Part shown: piece after piece, positions 1 to 6,413 of the stretch | Layout: each line of letters opens with the position of its first letter | How positions within the stretch are numbered: position 1 is the stretch's first letter | Source: Spirochaetales bacterium | GTDB taxonomy: Bacteria > Spirochaetota > Spirochaetia > DSM-27196 > SLST01 | Reading direction: 5' to 3' | Length of the DNA stretch: 7,995 nt | Assembly (NCBI GenBank): GCA_030642995.1 | Contig: DAOWMR010000117.1 | Coordinates: 1 to 7,995, forward strand | Notes under the pieces: generated by a model | Database searches by the model: none | Told to the model about the DNA's origin: nothing | What the model saw: only the letters and a program-made list of their open reading frames with translations | Translations under genes and position numbers: made by a program

Positions 1-969
1 CTCATCCACGGAGCGGTTGTCCACGGCACCTGATAGTTGCCGCAACGCTGCTCTCTCCGCAAGCACAACAAGCGGATCCGACGCATCCCGTCCGTGGTCC
101 TCACTCCCGATGAGTTCCTTCACCGTGCTCTTCATGCCCTCCGCGACAAAAAACGGCGCCGCGGCCGACCCATTCAACGGTGGGAGCGCCAAATCGCTCG
201 GTCCAACGTCGAGAGGGACGGCGGTTTCCAGAGTGATGAGATCCTTGCTGAGAAATGCGTTCTCCCTGCCTTCCGCGAGTTTCTTCCGCTGACTCTCGCT
301 CTTGATGGAGTCCAGGTTCGCGTAGATGTCGTTGAGGGTCGGGTGCTCGGAGAGCAGTGCGGCTGCCGTCTTGGCGCCAATCCCCTTCACCCCGGGAATG
401 TTGTCGGATGTGTCGCCGACGAGCGAAAGATAATCGAGGATCTGCTCGGGTTTCACGCCCCAGGCGCCAATCACACCCTCTCGGTCCATCTCGATGAAAC
501 CGCCTCCGGATTCCGGTTTCAGGACCCGGACCAGCCCGTCAACGAGCTGAAGAAGGTCCTTGTCACTGGTAATGATAGAACACGCCCTGCCTTCAGCCTT
601 GCTCTGCATGGCGAGGGTGGCCATCACGTCGTCAGCTTCGTATCCGTTGACCCGAATTGTGGGGACACCGAGGGCTTTGAGAATCTCTTCGATGACGGGG
701 ATCTCATCTCTCAAATCTTGGGGTGTCTTCTCGCGAGTCGCTTTGTAGGGCGGATACTTCTCGTGCCGGAAGGTTGGCGTGATAGAATCGAGCGCCACTG
801 CGAAGTAGCTCGGTTTACGATCGCCAAGGAGGAGCAGAAGCGACCGGAAGAAGCCGAATATGGCCGACGAGTTCTTGCCCTTGGGATTGAACATGGGACG
901 ACGGATGAAAGCAAAGTAGCTTCGGTAGATCAGGCTGTAGCCGTCCAGCAGATAGAGCGGGTCTTGCAT
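1..969 (-). CDS. polA: DNA polymerase I, N-terminal 5' nuclease domain (partial, runs off left edge)
   Basis: DNA polymerase I fills gaps and removes RNA primers during replication and repair. Only the first 323 codons are here and the frame stays open to base 1; family members are usually near 900 residues. The visible part is the 5'-3' exonuclease/flap nuclease domain. Metal-binding acidic residues are D9 in LLDGYS, D61 in VALDS, E111, D113 and D114 in GYEADDV, D136 and D138 in TSDKDL, and D186 and D189 in GDTSDN. The helix-hairpin-helix DNA-binding loop IPGVKGIGAKTA spans about 191-202. The ATG at 969 fits the family, whose proteins start a few residues before LxDGYSLIYRSYFAF. There is no good Shine-Dalgarno sequence; a -10-like TACTAT ends six bases before the ATG. 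The gene starts 55 bases after the upstream DUF4914 stop. Whether the proofreading domain is intact cannot be seen. Confidence 0.96.
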   Translation of the reverse strand, partial: MQDPLYLLDGYSLIYRSYFAFIRRPMFNPKGKNSSAIFGFFRSLLLLLGDRKPSYFAVALDSITPTFRHEKYPPYKATREKTPQDLRDEIPVIEEILKALGVPTIRVNGYEADDVMATLAMQSKAEGRACSIITSDKDLLQLVDGLVRVLKPESGGGFIEMDREGVIGAWGVKPEQILDYLSLVGDTSDNIPGVKGIGAKTAAALLSEHPTLNDIYANLDSIKSESQRKKLAEGRENAFLSKDLITLETAVPLDVGPSDLALPPLNGSAAAPFFVAEGMKSTVKELIGSEDHGRDASDPLVVLAERAALRQLSGAVDNRSVDE

Positions 970-975
970 GCGCCT

Positions 976-1004
976 ATAGTATCAGCCTGGACGGCAAGTC
1001 GGAA
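976..1004 (-). promoter_or_regulatory. Candidate promoter of polA, leaderless arrangement
   Basis: On the minus strand, TACTAT (976-981, four of six matches to TATAAT, fits TANNNT) is preceded at 17 bases by TTCCGA (999-1004, three of six matches to TTGACA). Exactly six bases separate the -10 from the ATG at 969, so the predicted transcript would start at or beside the start codon. The match is weak on its own. It is reported because three other genes here share the same spacing. Confidence 0.35.
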
Positions 1005-1024
1005 ACAGCCGCGCGCAGGGCAAA

Positions 1025-2899
1025 CTACTGCGGGAGCGCGTCCATGTACTCACCCACCCCGGCGTTCCGTCGGCAGAGATCAATAATCTTCTTGCCAAGG
1101 GGGTTGAGATCCGGAGTATCGTACTGATCGAGCTCATTGAGGAAGAACTTGTGCAGAATCTCAGCTCCCTCGTCGTATCCCTCAATCCCCACTTCAAGTT
1201 GCTCGTGTACGCAAAGAAGTCCTCGGGGCATCTCCTGCCCGTTCACGCGGAGACTCGGCAGGGTGTAGCCCAGGAGTGGCGAACGTGACTCCACAAGCTG
1301 TCCGGGTCGGAATCGCAAACTGCCACGCCGGGCCATGTACTCCCGTGTGATCCACTCAGCCATGAACCCCACGTGATATGCCCCGATGTACTGGTTGGGA
1401 ATCAGAACGTAGCGTGTCCCGGGCGTATTCTCCATCAGTTCCAGGAGAATGTTGGCGTGCCGTACCTTGGTCCCGGTTGCGAATGGCCAATAGGAACCGA
1501 CTCCCTCGCTACCCAATCCGTCCGCTGAGACGATGCTCGGGTTTGAGTGGCCTCGCGGCGAGACGAGGCGCCAAAGCCAGGCGAGAGCCGGCGGGATGAT
1601 GTGCAGCATTCCAATGATGCCGTAGTTTGGATTTTCGCGAGTGCTTGGAGGTGTTCGGACACCGAAACTGCGAACATCAACGCGAACGGATTCGTTCACA
1701 ATGTTCTGGATGAACTCCCTGGGCATAATGACGCGCGGGTTGGGACAGGGCTTCCCGGGCGCGTCCAGGACGTGTTCCCAGAGAAGGATTGTTGATCCGG
1801 GCTTCCCATCCAGATTGAGAAAGATCAGTGGCTCAGGGGGATTGATGCACAGCTTCTCCAGGAACGGCTCGGTCCCGTATTCGGTCAGATGATCAACCCG
1901 CAAGAACCAACCTGCTTCGGCGTCCTTCACGACGAGACGAGTTGTATCTTTCTGCAAGCCGGGATGGGCCAGGGCCATGTCATCGGTAATCGGATGAAGC
2001 TCACACGTGTCCATCAACTCCAGGTACAGTCGTTCACCAGTGATCGTATTCTCGCCGAGCACGATCCGTCCGTCGAGTTCACGATGCATTGCCTGGGTCA
2101 TCTCACTCTTTCCGCCGCCGGATGCGCCCTCGTGCATGATCACAAATTCGTTGTCGTACGGTGTGATCAGACGCACGGCCGAACTATGGAGCGTCGTCCA
2201 ACCCTCCCGCTCGCCGATATTGAGCAGGATGCCGTACACACCTTTCTTTGCGCTTGGACCTGGATAGAGATTGAACGAGAACAATTCGTGCATCCCCGGC
2301 AACCGATTGTGGACGACAATCTGCTGTCCATTGAAGTAGGTGTGGCGGAAAGGAGGAACCAGGTAGATGACTGCCTCGGGCTTGAACGCCTGGGGAATCT
2401 GGTCCCGTGGAATAAACCCTTGAAGATCGGCGAGGCCGGCCACGAAAAAACCCGCGTTGTCCGGGGCGACCAGGAGCGTCGCGCAGCCGGAATCCTTGTC
2501 GCCGGAAAGGAACGGAAGTACGATCAGTCGTTCCTGCTCGCGGAGCCACTGGAAAGACGCGTCGCGAACCGGACCAAACTCGTTCTTGAATCGATCCTGG
2601 TAGCGAACCTTGTCGGTCGGCAGGTCGTCCGCGATGACCATGGCCTCGGGATCACGACGACGCATGTACGGTTCCGTGTAGTTGACTGCAGCACCGTTCT
2701 TGCACCGGGCGACTGTGGCCTCAACAACCGTCCCTCGTCCTTCAACCTCATAGGCAACCTCAAGGAAGTCGTTTTCCTCGCTCATGAATGCAAGCTCATA
2801 GAGATGTGCCCGGCTCTCGGGCAGGATGATATCTGTCTCCCGAAGAACCGCTTCGAGTTCAGCCGGGACAACGAAAAGAGATGCTGCGGTCGTACTCAT
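1025..2899 (-). CDS. DUF4914 family protein, PEPCK-like P-loop protein of unknown function
   Basis: A predicted cytoplasmic protein of 624 residues that I recognise as a DUF4914-type protein; no function has been established that I know of. A Walker A-like loop G-A-S-G-G-G-K-S lies at 258-265 (K264). It resembles the kinase-1 loop of ATP-dependent phosphoenolpyruvate carboxykinase and HPr kinase, so nucleotide binding is likely. Other segments that look conserved are FLNLDGKPGS, an ENPNYGIIGMLHIIPPALAW stretch and GSYWPFATGTK in the C-terminal half. There is no signal peptide or membrane segment. The frame can be extended to a TTG at 2935, but the ATG at 2899 is preferred because AAGGAG (2911-2916) precedes it by 11 bases and lies inside that extension. 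The gene appears monocistronic: 119 bases separate it from the flagellar gene upstream, and that gap holds a double palindrome. The substrate is unknown; a metabolite kinase or decarboxylase role is only inference. Confidence 0.85.
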   Translation of the reverse strand: MSTTAASLFVVPAELEAVLRETDIILPESRAHLYELAFMSEENDFLEVAYEVEGRGTVVEATVARCKNGAAVNYTEPYMRRRDPEAMVIADDLPTDKVRYQDRFKNEFGPVRDASFQWLREQERLIVLPFLSGDKDSGCATLLVAPDNAGFFVAGLADLQGFIPRDQIPQAFKPEAVIYLVPPFRHTYFNGQQIVVHNRLPGMHELFSFNLYPGPSAKKGVYGILLNIGEREGWTTLHSSAVRLITPYDNEFVIMHEGASGGGKSEMTQAMHRELDGRIVLGENTITGERLYLELMDTCELHPITDDMALAHPGLQKDTTRLVVKDAEAGWFLRVDHLTEYGTEPFLEKLCINPPEPLIFLNLDGKPGSTILLWEHVLDAPGKPCPNPRVIMPREFIQNIVNESVRVDVRSFGVRTPPSTRENPNYGIIGMLHIIPPALAWLWRLVSPRGHSNPSIVSADGLGSEGVGSYWPFATGTKVRHANILLELMENTPGTRYVLIPNQYIGAYHVGFMAEWITREYMARRGSLRFRPGQLVESRSPLLGYTLPSLRVNGQEMPRGLLCVHEQLEVGIEGYDEGAEILHKFFLNELDQYDTPDLNPLGKKIIDLCRRNAGVGEYMDALPQ

Positions 2900-2910
2900 C
2901 GCGGCGATGG

Positions 2911-2916
2911 CTCCTT
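2911..2916 (-). promoter_or_regulatory. Shine-Dalgarno AAGGAG that sets the DUF4914 start
   Basis: AAGGAG on the minus strand lies 11 bases before the ATG at 2899. The spacing is somewhat long, but it is the only strong ribosome binding site near the 5' end. It excludes the in-frame TTG at 2935, which has no such site. Confidence 0.6.
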
Positions 2917-2935
2917 GATACGAATATTTATGCAA

Positions 2936-2976
2936 CCGGATTTCAAGATATGCATAAGAATATACAAAAAATCCGG
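2936..2976. repeat. AT-rich inverted repeat (8-base arms, 25-base spacer) upstream of the DUF4914 gene
   Basis: CCGGATTT (2936-2943) and AAATCCGG (2969-2976) are perfect inverted arms. The spacer is very AT-rich and contains the palindrome TATGCATA (2949-2956) and a minus-strand TATATT (2959-2964). It lies 37-77 bases upstream of the ATG at 2899, where the promoter and leader would be expected. It could be an operator, a 5' UTR stem or part of the promoter. I could not fit a convincing -35/-10 pair. Confidence 0.45.
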
Positions 2977-2991
2977 CGGTGTGAAGCGTTG

Positions 2992-3021
2992 TGACAGAAT
3001 GCTGTCGACAGAGTACTGTCA
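2992..3021. promoter_or_regulatory. 30-base double palindrome, candidate operator
   Basis: Two copies of GACAG-N4-CTGTC abut head to tail at 2993-3006 and 3007-3020. With flanking bases the whole block reads TGACAG-N4-CTGTCGACAG-N4-CTGTCA and is itself a dyad centred at 3006/3007. It begins 93 bases upstream of the DUF4914 ATG and overlaps the stop codon of the flagellar gene at 3019-3021. Two identical half-site pairs 14 bases apart suggest cooperative binding of a dimeric repressor or activator. There is no adjoining T-run, so a terminator is less likely. The regulator is unknown. Confidence 0.5.
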
Positions 3022-3474
3022 GGCGGAAATGTCGACTGCCGTGGGTTCGGGAATCGCGTAGAGCGATTGGTTCCGGCGCATGATCCTTAAGCTCGAGATT
3101 TCGCTCCGGAGTGAGCTAATCTCCTGTTTCAGAAGTTCCCGGCTGCGAATAGTGTGACGGAGTACCTGGTTGCGAGTTCGCTCGAAAGCCGTCTTGAGAT
3201 GCGGGAGATCCGCAGCGCCATCGGGATCGTGCTCTCGGTACATGAGCTGCAGCGGTTCAATGACCTGTTCAAAACTGGCGATCTCGTGGATGATTGCCTG
3301 CTCCATTTCAACGTGAATCTCAATCTGGTCCGTGCTGGTCTCGCCCGGGGCCTGCCGTTCGAGCATCTCGATATATCTGCTGAAGCGCTCCCGCCGGCGG
3401 AGAAGGGCCTCGCGAAACCGACGGAGGATAACTACCCGTTCTTCTATTTCAGATTGAGAGAGTGTTGCAGGCAT
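3019..3474 (-). CDS. FlgN/FliT-like flagellar export chaperone candidate
   Basis: A 151-residue, strongly helical, charged protein. Heptad-like stretches at about 5-50 and 100-135 are rich in Arg, Glu and Leu and probably form coiled coils. A central segment around 50-85 (IEIHVEMEQAIIHEIASFEQ) resembles the helical hairpin of FlgN-type chaperones, which hold hook-junction or filament-cap subunits for the flagellar type III export gate. The ATG at 3474 follows the fliS stop by only 2 bases, so the two are almost surely cotranscribed and perhaps translationally coupled; upstream there is only a weak GGGG. No signal peptide or membrane helix is seen. The flagellar role is inferred from position and coiled-coil character. 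Assignment to FlgN rather than FliT or a lineage-specific partner is uncertain. The stop codon overlaps the double palindrome downstream. Confidence 0.7.
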   Translation of the reverse strand: MPATLSQSEIEERVVILRRFREALLRRRERFSRYIEMLERQAPGETSTDQIEIHVEMEQAIIHEIASFEQVIEPLQLMYREHDPDGAADLPHLKTAFERTRNQVLRHTIRSRELLKQEISSLRSEISSLRIMRRNQSLYAIPEPTAVDISA

Positions 3475-3476
3475 GA

Positions 3477-3902
3477 TTACCCCGCGATGTTGACGCCGGG
3501 GGCGATGTTGCCCTGCACGTGGGTTTTGCCCAGAATCTGTGCCCAGGCCTCGCGAAGTTCACCAAGAAAGCGCCGCACGCTCCGCAGCGGTGAGGCATCC
3601 TTCTGGATATTGGCTTCCATGAGCTGATCGTTGAAAAACCGGTAGAGCCCAAAGAGTTTCGAGGCAATGTCGCCACCCTTCTCAAAATCAAGAGAAACCA
3701 TGAGTTCGGTGATGATGTCCTGAGCCTTGAGAATGGCGTTGTTGACACGATCGAGTTCTTTCGTGTCGGTCTCCAGAAGCGTGATGGCCGAGTCAAGCTG
3801 CTTGATTGCTTCGTCGTAAAGCATAACGATTATCTTGCCGCCACTCGCAGTTCGAACCGACGTCTCCCTGTACGCGCTTACCGGATTGGCTCGTGTGGAC
3901 AT
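3477..3902 (-). CDS. fliS: Flagellar export chaperone FliS
   Basis: FliS binds the disordered C terminus of flagellin in the cytoplasm, stops premature polymerisation and delivers it to the flagellar export apparatus. The 141-residue protein shows the family pattern in order: an N-terminal Tyr (Y11) in SAYRETSVRTAS, then KIIVMLYDEAIKQLDSA, a middle helix KAQDIITELMVSLDFEKGG, and LFGLYRFFNDQLMEAN followed by a C-terminal LGELREAWAQI helix. A tail after about residue 127 (VQGNIAPGVNIAG) makes it slightly long for the family. The ATG at 3902 is preceded after 4 bases by GAGGGAGG (3907-3914). Another ATG at 3906 is out of frame and abuts the ribosome site. It heads a two-gene unit with the coiled-coil chaperone gene. 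No flagellin or fliD gene lies in the window. Confidence 0.93.
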   Translation of the reverse strand: MSTRANPVSAYRETSVRTASGGKIIVMLYDEAIKQLDSAITLLETDTKELDRVNNAILKAQDIITELMVSLDFEKGGDIASKLFGLYRFFNDQLMEANIQKDASPLRSVRRFLGELREAWAQILGKTHVQGNIAPGVNIAG

Positions 3903-3920
3903 ACATCCTCCCTCGATTAT

Positions 3921-3948
3921 CTATCGACCACCACCGGTCGGATTCTTA
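3921..3948 (-). promoter_or_regulatory. Possible sigma-28 (FliA)-type promoter of fliS
   Basis: Minus-strand GTCGATAG (3921-3928) matches six of eight positions of the flagellar sigma-28 -10 box GCCGATAA. TAAG (3945-3948) lies 16 bases upstream, against TAAA at about 15 bases in the consensus. It sits 18 bases before the fliS ATG, in the 82-base gap after the propeller gene. A late-flagellar promoter would suit fliS, but the spacing and the -35 box are imperfect. An overlapping GATAAT (3916-3921) has no matching -35. Confidence 0.3.
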
Positions 3949-3960
3949 GCGCTCTTCACC

Positions 3961-3971
3961 GTTCCAGGAAC
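3961..3971. repeat. Short dyad GTTCC-A-GGAAC between the propeller gene and fliS
   Basis: A perfect 11-base dyad 13 bases past the stop of the propeller gene and about 59 bases before the fliS ATG. The single-base centre cannot form an RNA hairpin loop of this stem length, so if it is functional it is a protein-binding site. It may be chance. Confidence 0.25.
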
Positions 3972-3984
3972 CTCTTGGTTTAAG

Positions 3985-6321
3985 CTACTGAGCATTCTCT
4001 ATCAACGTCGACACCGGGACGACTTTGTACCCGGAATCAAGCAATCCATTGATGAGGATATCAAGCCGTTGGAACAGGTAATCATCCCGCCCGCCTCTCG
4101 CAGAATCCGGGATACCCACCTGCATAGAAACGATAGACCCTGGCCGCTTGATTTCCAATATTCGTTGTACCAATTCGCCGGCCGGGAAGTAGAGTTGCGA
4201 CAAGCCTTCATCCGTCCTTCGGGGCACCCAATCCAGACTGTCAACATCACGGCCGACGTAGATGTAGTTGGCGCTCTGTCCCGCACTCTTGATATCATCG
4301 CTGACGAAGTAGTAGGGCGCGTGCCAGAGCAGAGAAAGCTCATTCCCGGTCGCCTCAAAATAGTCGTCCTCATTGCGAGCGAGACCTGCCCGAATGAATT
4401 CCTCGGTAATCAGATAGCGCCGATCTGCCATGTCGAAGTACGAGAAAAAAAGCGAACCAATCTCGTGACCGGCATCTGCAATTTCCTTCAGAGCAGTCGG
4501 ATGACGCCGGATAAACTCACCGTTCACAAAGAATGTTGCAGTCACGTCATAGGCGGCAAGCGTCGTCAGGATCTCAGTGAGGCCCTCAACGCTGTCTACC
4601 GCATTGAAAACGAAGGAAATCTCTCGTCGGCGGATGCGTGATCCATGGGTGAAGTATGAAAGATCCACCGGTTCGTCCGCAGACGGGAACTGTTCATAGG
4701 TGAGCGTCGGAACCGCAAAGAGGCGGCTTGTGCCAACGCCCTGAGCTCGTCGCACCATGACTACGTTGCGGTAGTTACCCGAACTCAGAGATTCGGTGAA
4801 GACCCGGTACTCGTCCGAGACCACCTGAAGCCGCCGATCGGGTATCTCTCCGGTCTCCCGCCAGCCGCCGTCGAATGAGAAGCTCCGACCGGCCACCTCA
4901 ACGAGCACCTCTCCGGTATCAGAGAACAGATGCGCGTCGGCTTGTGCAAGGGTCAGAACGGAACTCGCTCCGCCTATTGCGGGAACGAGTTCTACGGTTG
5001 CCCGGGACCCTACCACGAGATTCTCCTCATCAATCCAAACCGCATGGAGGGGATCCACAAAGGGAATTGAACGAAGTTGCTGCCACGATTCGTAGTTGCG
5101 AACGACGACCGCGTCGTTTGTCACGAGTGCAACCAGCCGTTCGTCGGTGGAGAGCGCTATCTCGCTCACCAGAGCGTCCGAGATCCGTTCAAAGCTCATG
5201 GCAGACGAATTGCTGTCGATGTTGAGCCGGAAGACCGTGGAACCACTCTTGCCGGACTCAATACTCCCGGCGAGGACAGTCACGGTGTTGCTGGTGGACC
5301 ACAGCACTGTTCGAACGCGGGTGTTTCGCGGCATGAACAATGACGGAAGGGCGAGGATCTGGCCCTCATCAACAAAATCGTCGGTATTCAGGAAGAGGAC
5401 GAAAAGATTGCGGCCGCCCTTGTTGAGCAGGGCGGTGTCGCCGTCGGGGGCCACCCAGAAGCTGTCGAAGCTCGGGTCAAAAGGAAACGGGATCTTTCCA
5501 ACAATTGTTCCGGCACCGATCAATCCGGAATAGAGCGAACGGGCAAAGAACTCGGCGCCGAGGATCTGGTAAACGAGCGAGCCGGACACGTAGTAGAGCG
5601 ATCCATCCGGCGCCCATCGAACATTGGCCAACGTCCCCTCACCAATTCGTCGGTAGCTCTCGCCGAGCAGCCGGTCATTGCGCATTTGAGTGATCGAGTA
5701 GTAGAACAGCTCCCCGCCGGAAGCGTAGACGAAGAACCGGGAGTCGGGAGACCACGCCGCCGGCGGTCCGGCGGTTGAGAGTTCAACCCGGCCCGACACG
5801 ACATGCCGGTCGCCACCGATGGTGTCAATGAGCATCACCCGTCCGTGAGCCGCCGATTCAGATTCCAGCACAATGAGGTAGCGCCCGTCCGGAGAACCGA
5901 CCGTGGGAATGATCCGACCGCTCGGAACCTCGCCGCCTGCAACAAAGTGATCAAACCCCGAGACGGGCTCAAACTCTCCGTCTGAAGCCGCACCGCGGAA
6001 GAGCCCGTATCGATTCTGGATCTGGACGGCTCTCAACTCGGGCAGGTAGCTCAGTACCTCAGGGAAATGCGTGAGCTGGGCTATGGACACGTTGCGCAAC
6101 GTGTCACCACCGGCAATTCTCTCCGTTGAAGCCGTTGCGTCACCGGCGGCGGCCAGGTCGGCAAGAAAGAGTGTGGTGTACTCACCCCATTCCGGCGCCT
6201 CGGTTGATGCCGTAAACAGCAGTTTGTTGGAGGCAGAAAGGTCAAGCCCGGAGAAAGAAACCTCCGCGCCGGCAGCAATGCTGCAAATCACAAGAATCGC
6301 ACTTAGAACGAGTCGTCTCAA
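3985..6321 (-). CDS. Secreted beta-propeller protein with degenerate NodB polysaccharide-deacetylase domain
   Basis: A 778-residue exported protein. Residues 1-19 form a signal peptide (Arg-Arg start, hydrophobic core, likely cleavage after A-G-A before E20). Residues about 20-540 carry repeated propeller-like motifs such as SPDGRYLIVLE, WSPDSRFFVYAS and WAPDGSLYYVSG (WD40/PD40 type). Residues about 565-775 follow the NodB deacetylase fold: ISFVFNAVD (568-576), GHEIG (618-622), HAPYY (667-671), DVDSLDW (692-698). The metal and catalytic residues are largely gone: the usual TFDD is VFNA (N573, A574), the two His of HxxxH are L624 and Y628, the Arg of RxPY is H667, and the late Leu-His is replaced near Q734. 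Only the DxxDW motif is intact. It probably binds glycan or envelope components without deacetylating them; this is inference. Translation starts at TTG, supported by AAGGGAG seven bases upstream and by the signal peptide beginning there. Confidence 0.85.
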   Translation of the reverse strand: MRRLVLSAILVICSIAAGAEVSFSGLDLSASNKLLFTASTEAPEWGEYTTLFLADLAAAGDATASTERIAGGDTLRNVSIAQLTHFPEVLSYLPELRAVQIQNRYGLFRGAASDGEFEPVSGFDHFVAGGEVPSGRIIPTVGSPDGRYLIVLESESAAHGRVMLIDTIGGDRHVVSGRVELSTAGPPAAWSPDSRFFVYASGGELFYYSITQMRNDRLLGESYRRIGEGTLANVRWAPDGSLYYVSGSLVYQILGAEFFARSLYSGLIGAGTIVGKIPFPFDPSFDSFWVAPDGDTALLNKGGRNLFVLFLNTDDFVDEGQILALPSLFMPRNTRVRTVLWSTSNTVTVLAGSIESGKSGSTVFRLNIDSNSSAMSFERISDALVSEIALSTDERLVALVTNDAVVVRNYESWQQLRSIPFVDPLHAVWIDEENLVVGSRATVELVPAIGGASSVLTLAQADAHLFSDTGEVLVEVAGRSFSFDGGWRETGEIPDRRLQVVSDEYRVFTESLSSGNYRNVVMVRRAQGVGTSRLFAVPTLTYEQFPSADEPVDLSYFTHGSRIRRREISFVFNAVDSVEGLTEILTTLAAYDVTATFFVNGEFIRRHPTALKEIADAGHEIGSLFFSYFDMADRRYLITEEFIRAGLARNEDDYFEATGNELSLLWHAPYYFVSDDIKSAGQSANYIYVGRDVDSLDWVPRRTDEGLSQLYFPAGELVQRILEIKRPGSIVSMQVGIPDSARGGRDDYLFQRLDILINGLLDSGYKVVPVSTLIENAQ

Positions 6322-6328
6322 GATGCCG

Positions 6329-6335
6329 CTCCCTT
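6329..6335 (-). promoter_or_regulatory. Shine-Dalgarno AAGGGAG supporting a TTG start
   Basis: AAGGGAG ends seven bases before the TTG at 6321. No in-frame ATG or GTG offers a comparable start, and the signal peptide begins at this codon, so the rare TTG start is well supported. Confidence 0.7.
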
Positions 6336-6374
6336 CTCTACATTTTCGGCAGCGCCGACTGTCGTATTCATGAA

Positions 6375-6395
6375 ATTGTAGGACGTTCGCGAACG
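6375..6395 (-). promoter_or_regulatory. Possible -10 box with adjacent 12-base palindrome, upstream of the propeller gene
   Basis: Minus-strand TACAAT (6375-6380, five of six matches to TATAAT) lies 53 bases before the TTG start. No good -35 is present at 16-18 bases. Three bases upstream is the perfect palindrome CGTTCGCGAACG (6384-6395), which would fall in the promoter spacer, a usual place for an operator. Unlike four other genes here, this one would have a leader containing its ribosome site. Confidence 0.35.
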
Positions 6396-6413
6396 GGCCA
6401 CCTACGGGCGGCC
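6396..6413 (-). other. Stem-loop after the zinc-ribbon gene
   Basis: On the minus strand GGCCGC-CCGTAG-GTGGCC forms a six-pair stem (one G-U) with a six-base loop, beginning at the last base of the zinc-ribbon stop codon. It abuts the palindrome at 6384-6395. No U-run follows, so it is not a standard intrinsic terminator. It could protect the 3' end or be chance in GC-rich sequence. Confidence 0.3.

Noticed and set aside
37..1086. Plus-strand open frame of 349 codons opposite polA
   Set aside because: It lies antisense to the clearly recognisable PolA nuclease domain, shows no family motifs and is low-complexity Arg/Gly/Val rich, as expected for a shadow in GC-rich coding DNA.
2900..2935. 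In-frame TTG at 2935 as start of the DUF4914 protein
   Set aside because: It has no ribosome site and would place the strong AAGGAG at 2911-2916 inside the coding region.
2992..3021. Reading the double palindrome as the terminator of the flagellar operon
   Set aside because: The five-pair stems are weak and the first T-run (2967-2971 region) is more than 20 bases downstream, so it does not fit an intrinsic terminator.
1889..3061. Plus-strand open frame of 390 codons opposite the DUF4914 gene
   Set aside because: It is antisense to a gene with P-loop motifs and a good ribosome site. Its own start has no ribosome site or family resemblance.
3835..4641. Plus-strand open frame of 268 codons spanning the fliS start and the propeller gene end
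   Set aside because: It runs across an intergenic gap antisense to two well-supported genes and has no recognisable domain.
3985..6321. Lipoprotein signal at Cys13 (LVIC) of the propeller protein
   Set aside because: The Cys is too close to the N terminus and Ile at -1 is unusual; a signal peptidase I site after A-G-A at residue 19 fits better.
6384..6395. CGTTCGCGAACG as a LexA/SOS box
   Set aside because: The half-sites are in the opposite order and spacing to the CGAAC-N4-GTTCG type box, and no SOS gene follows.
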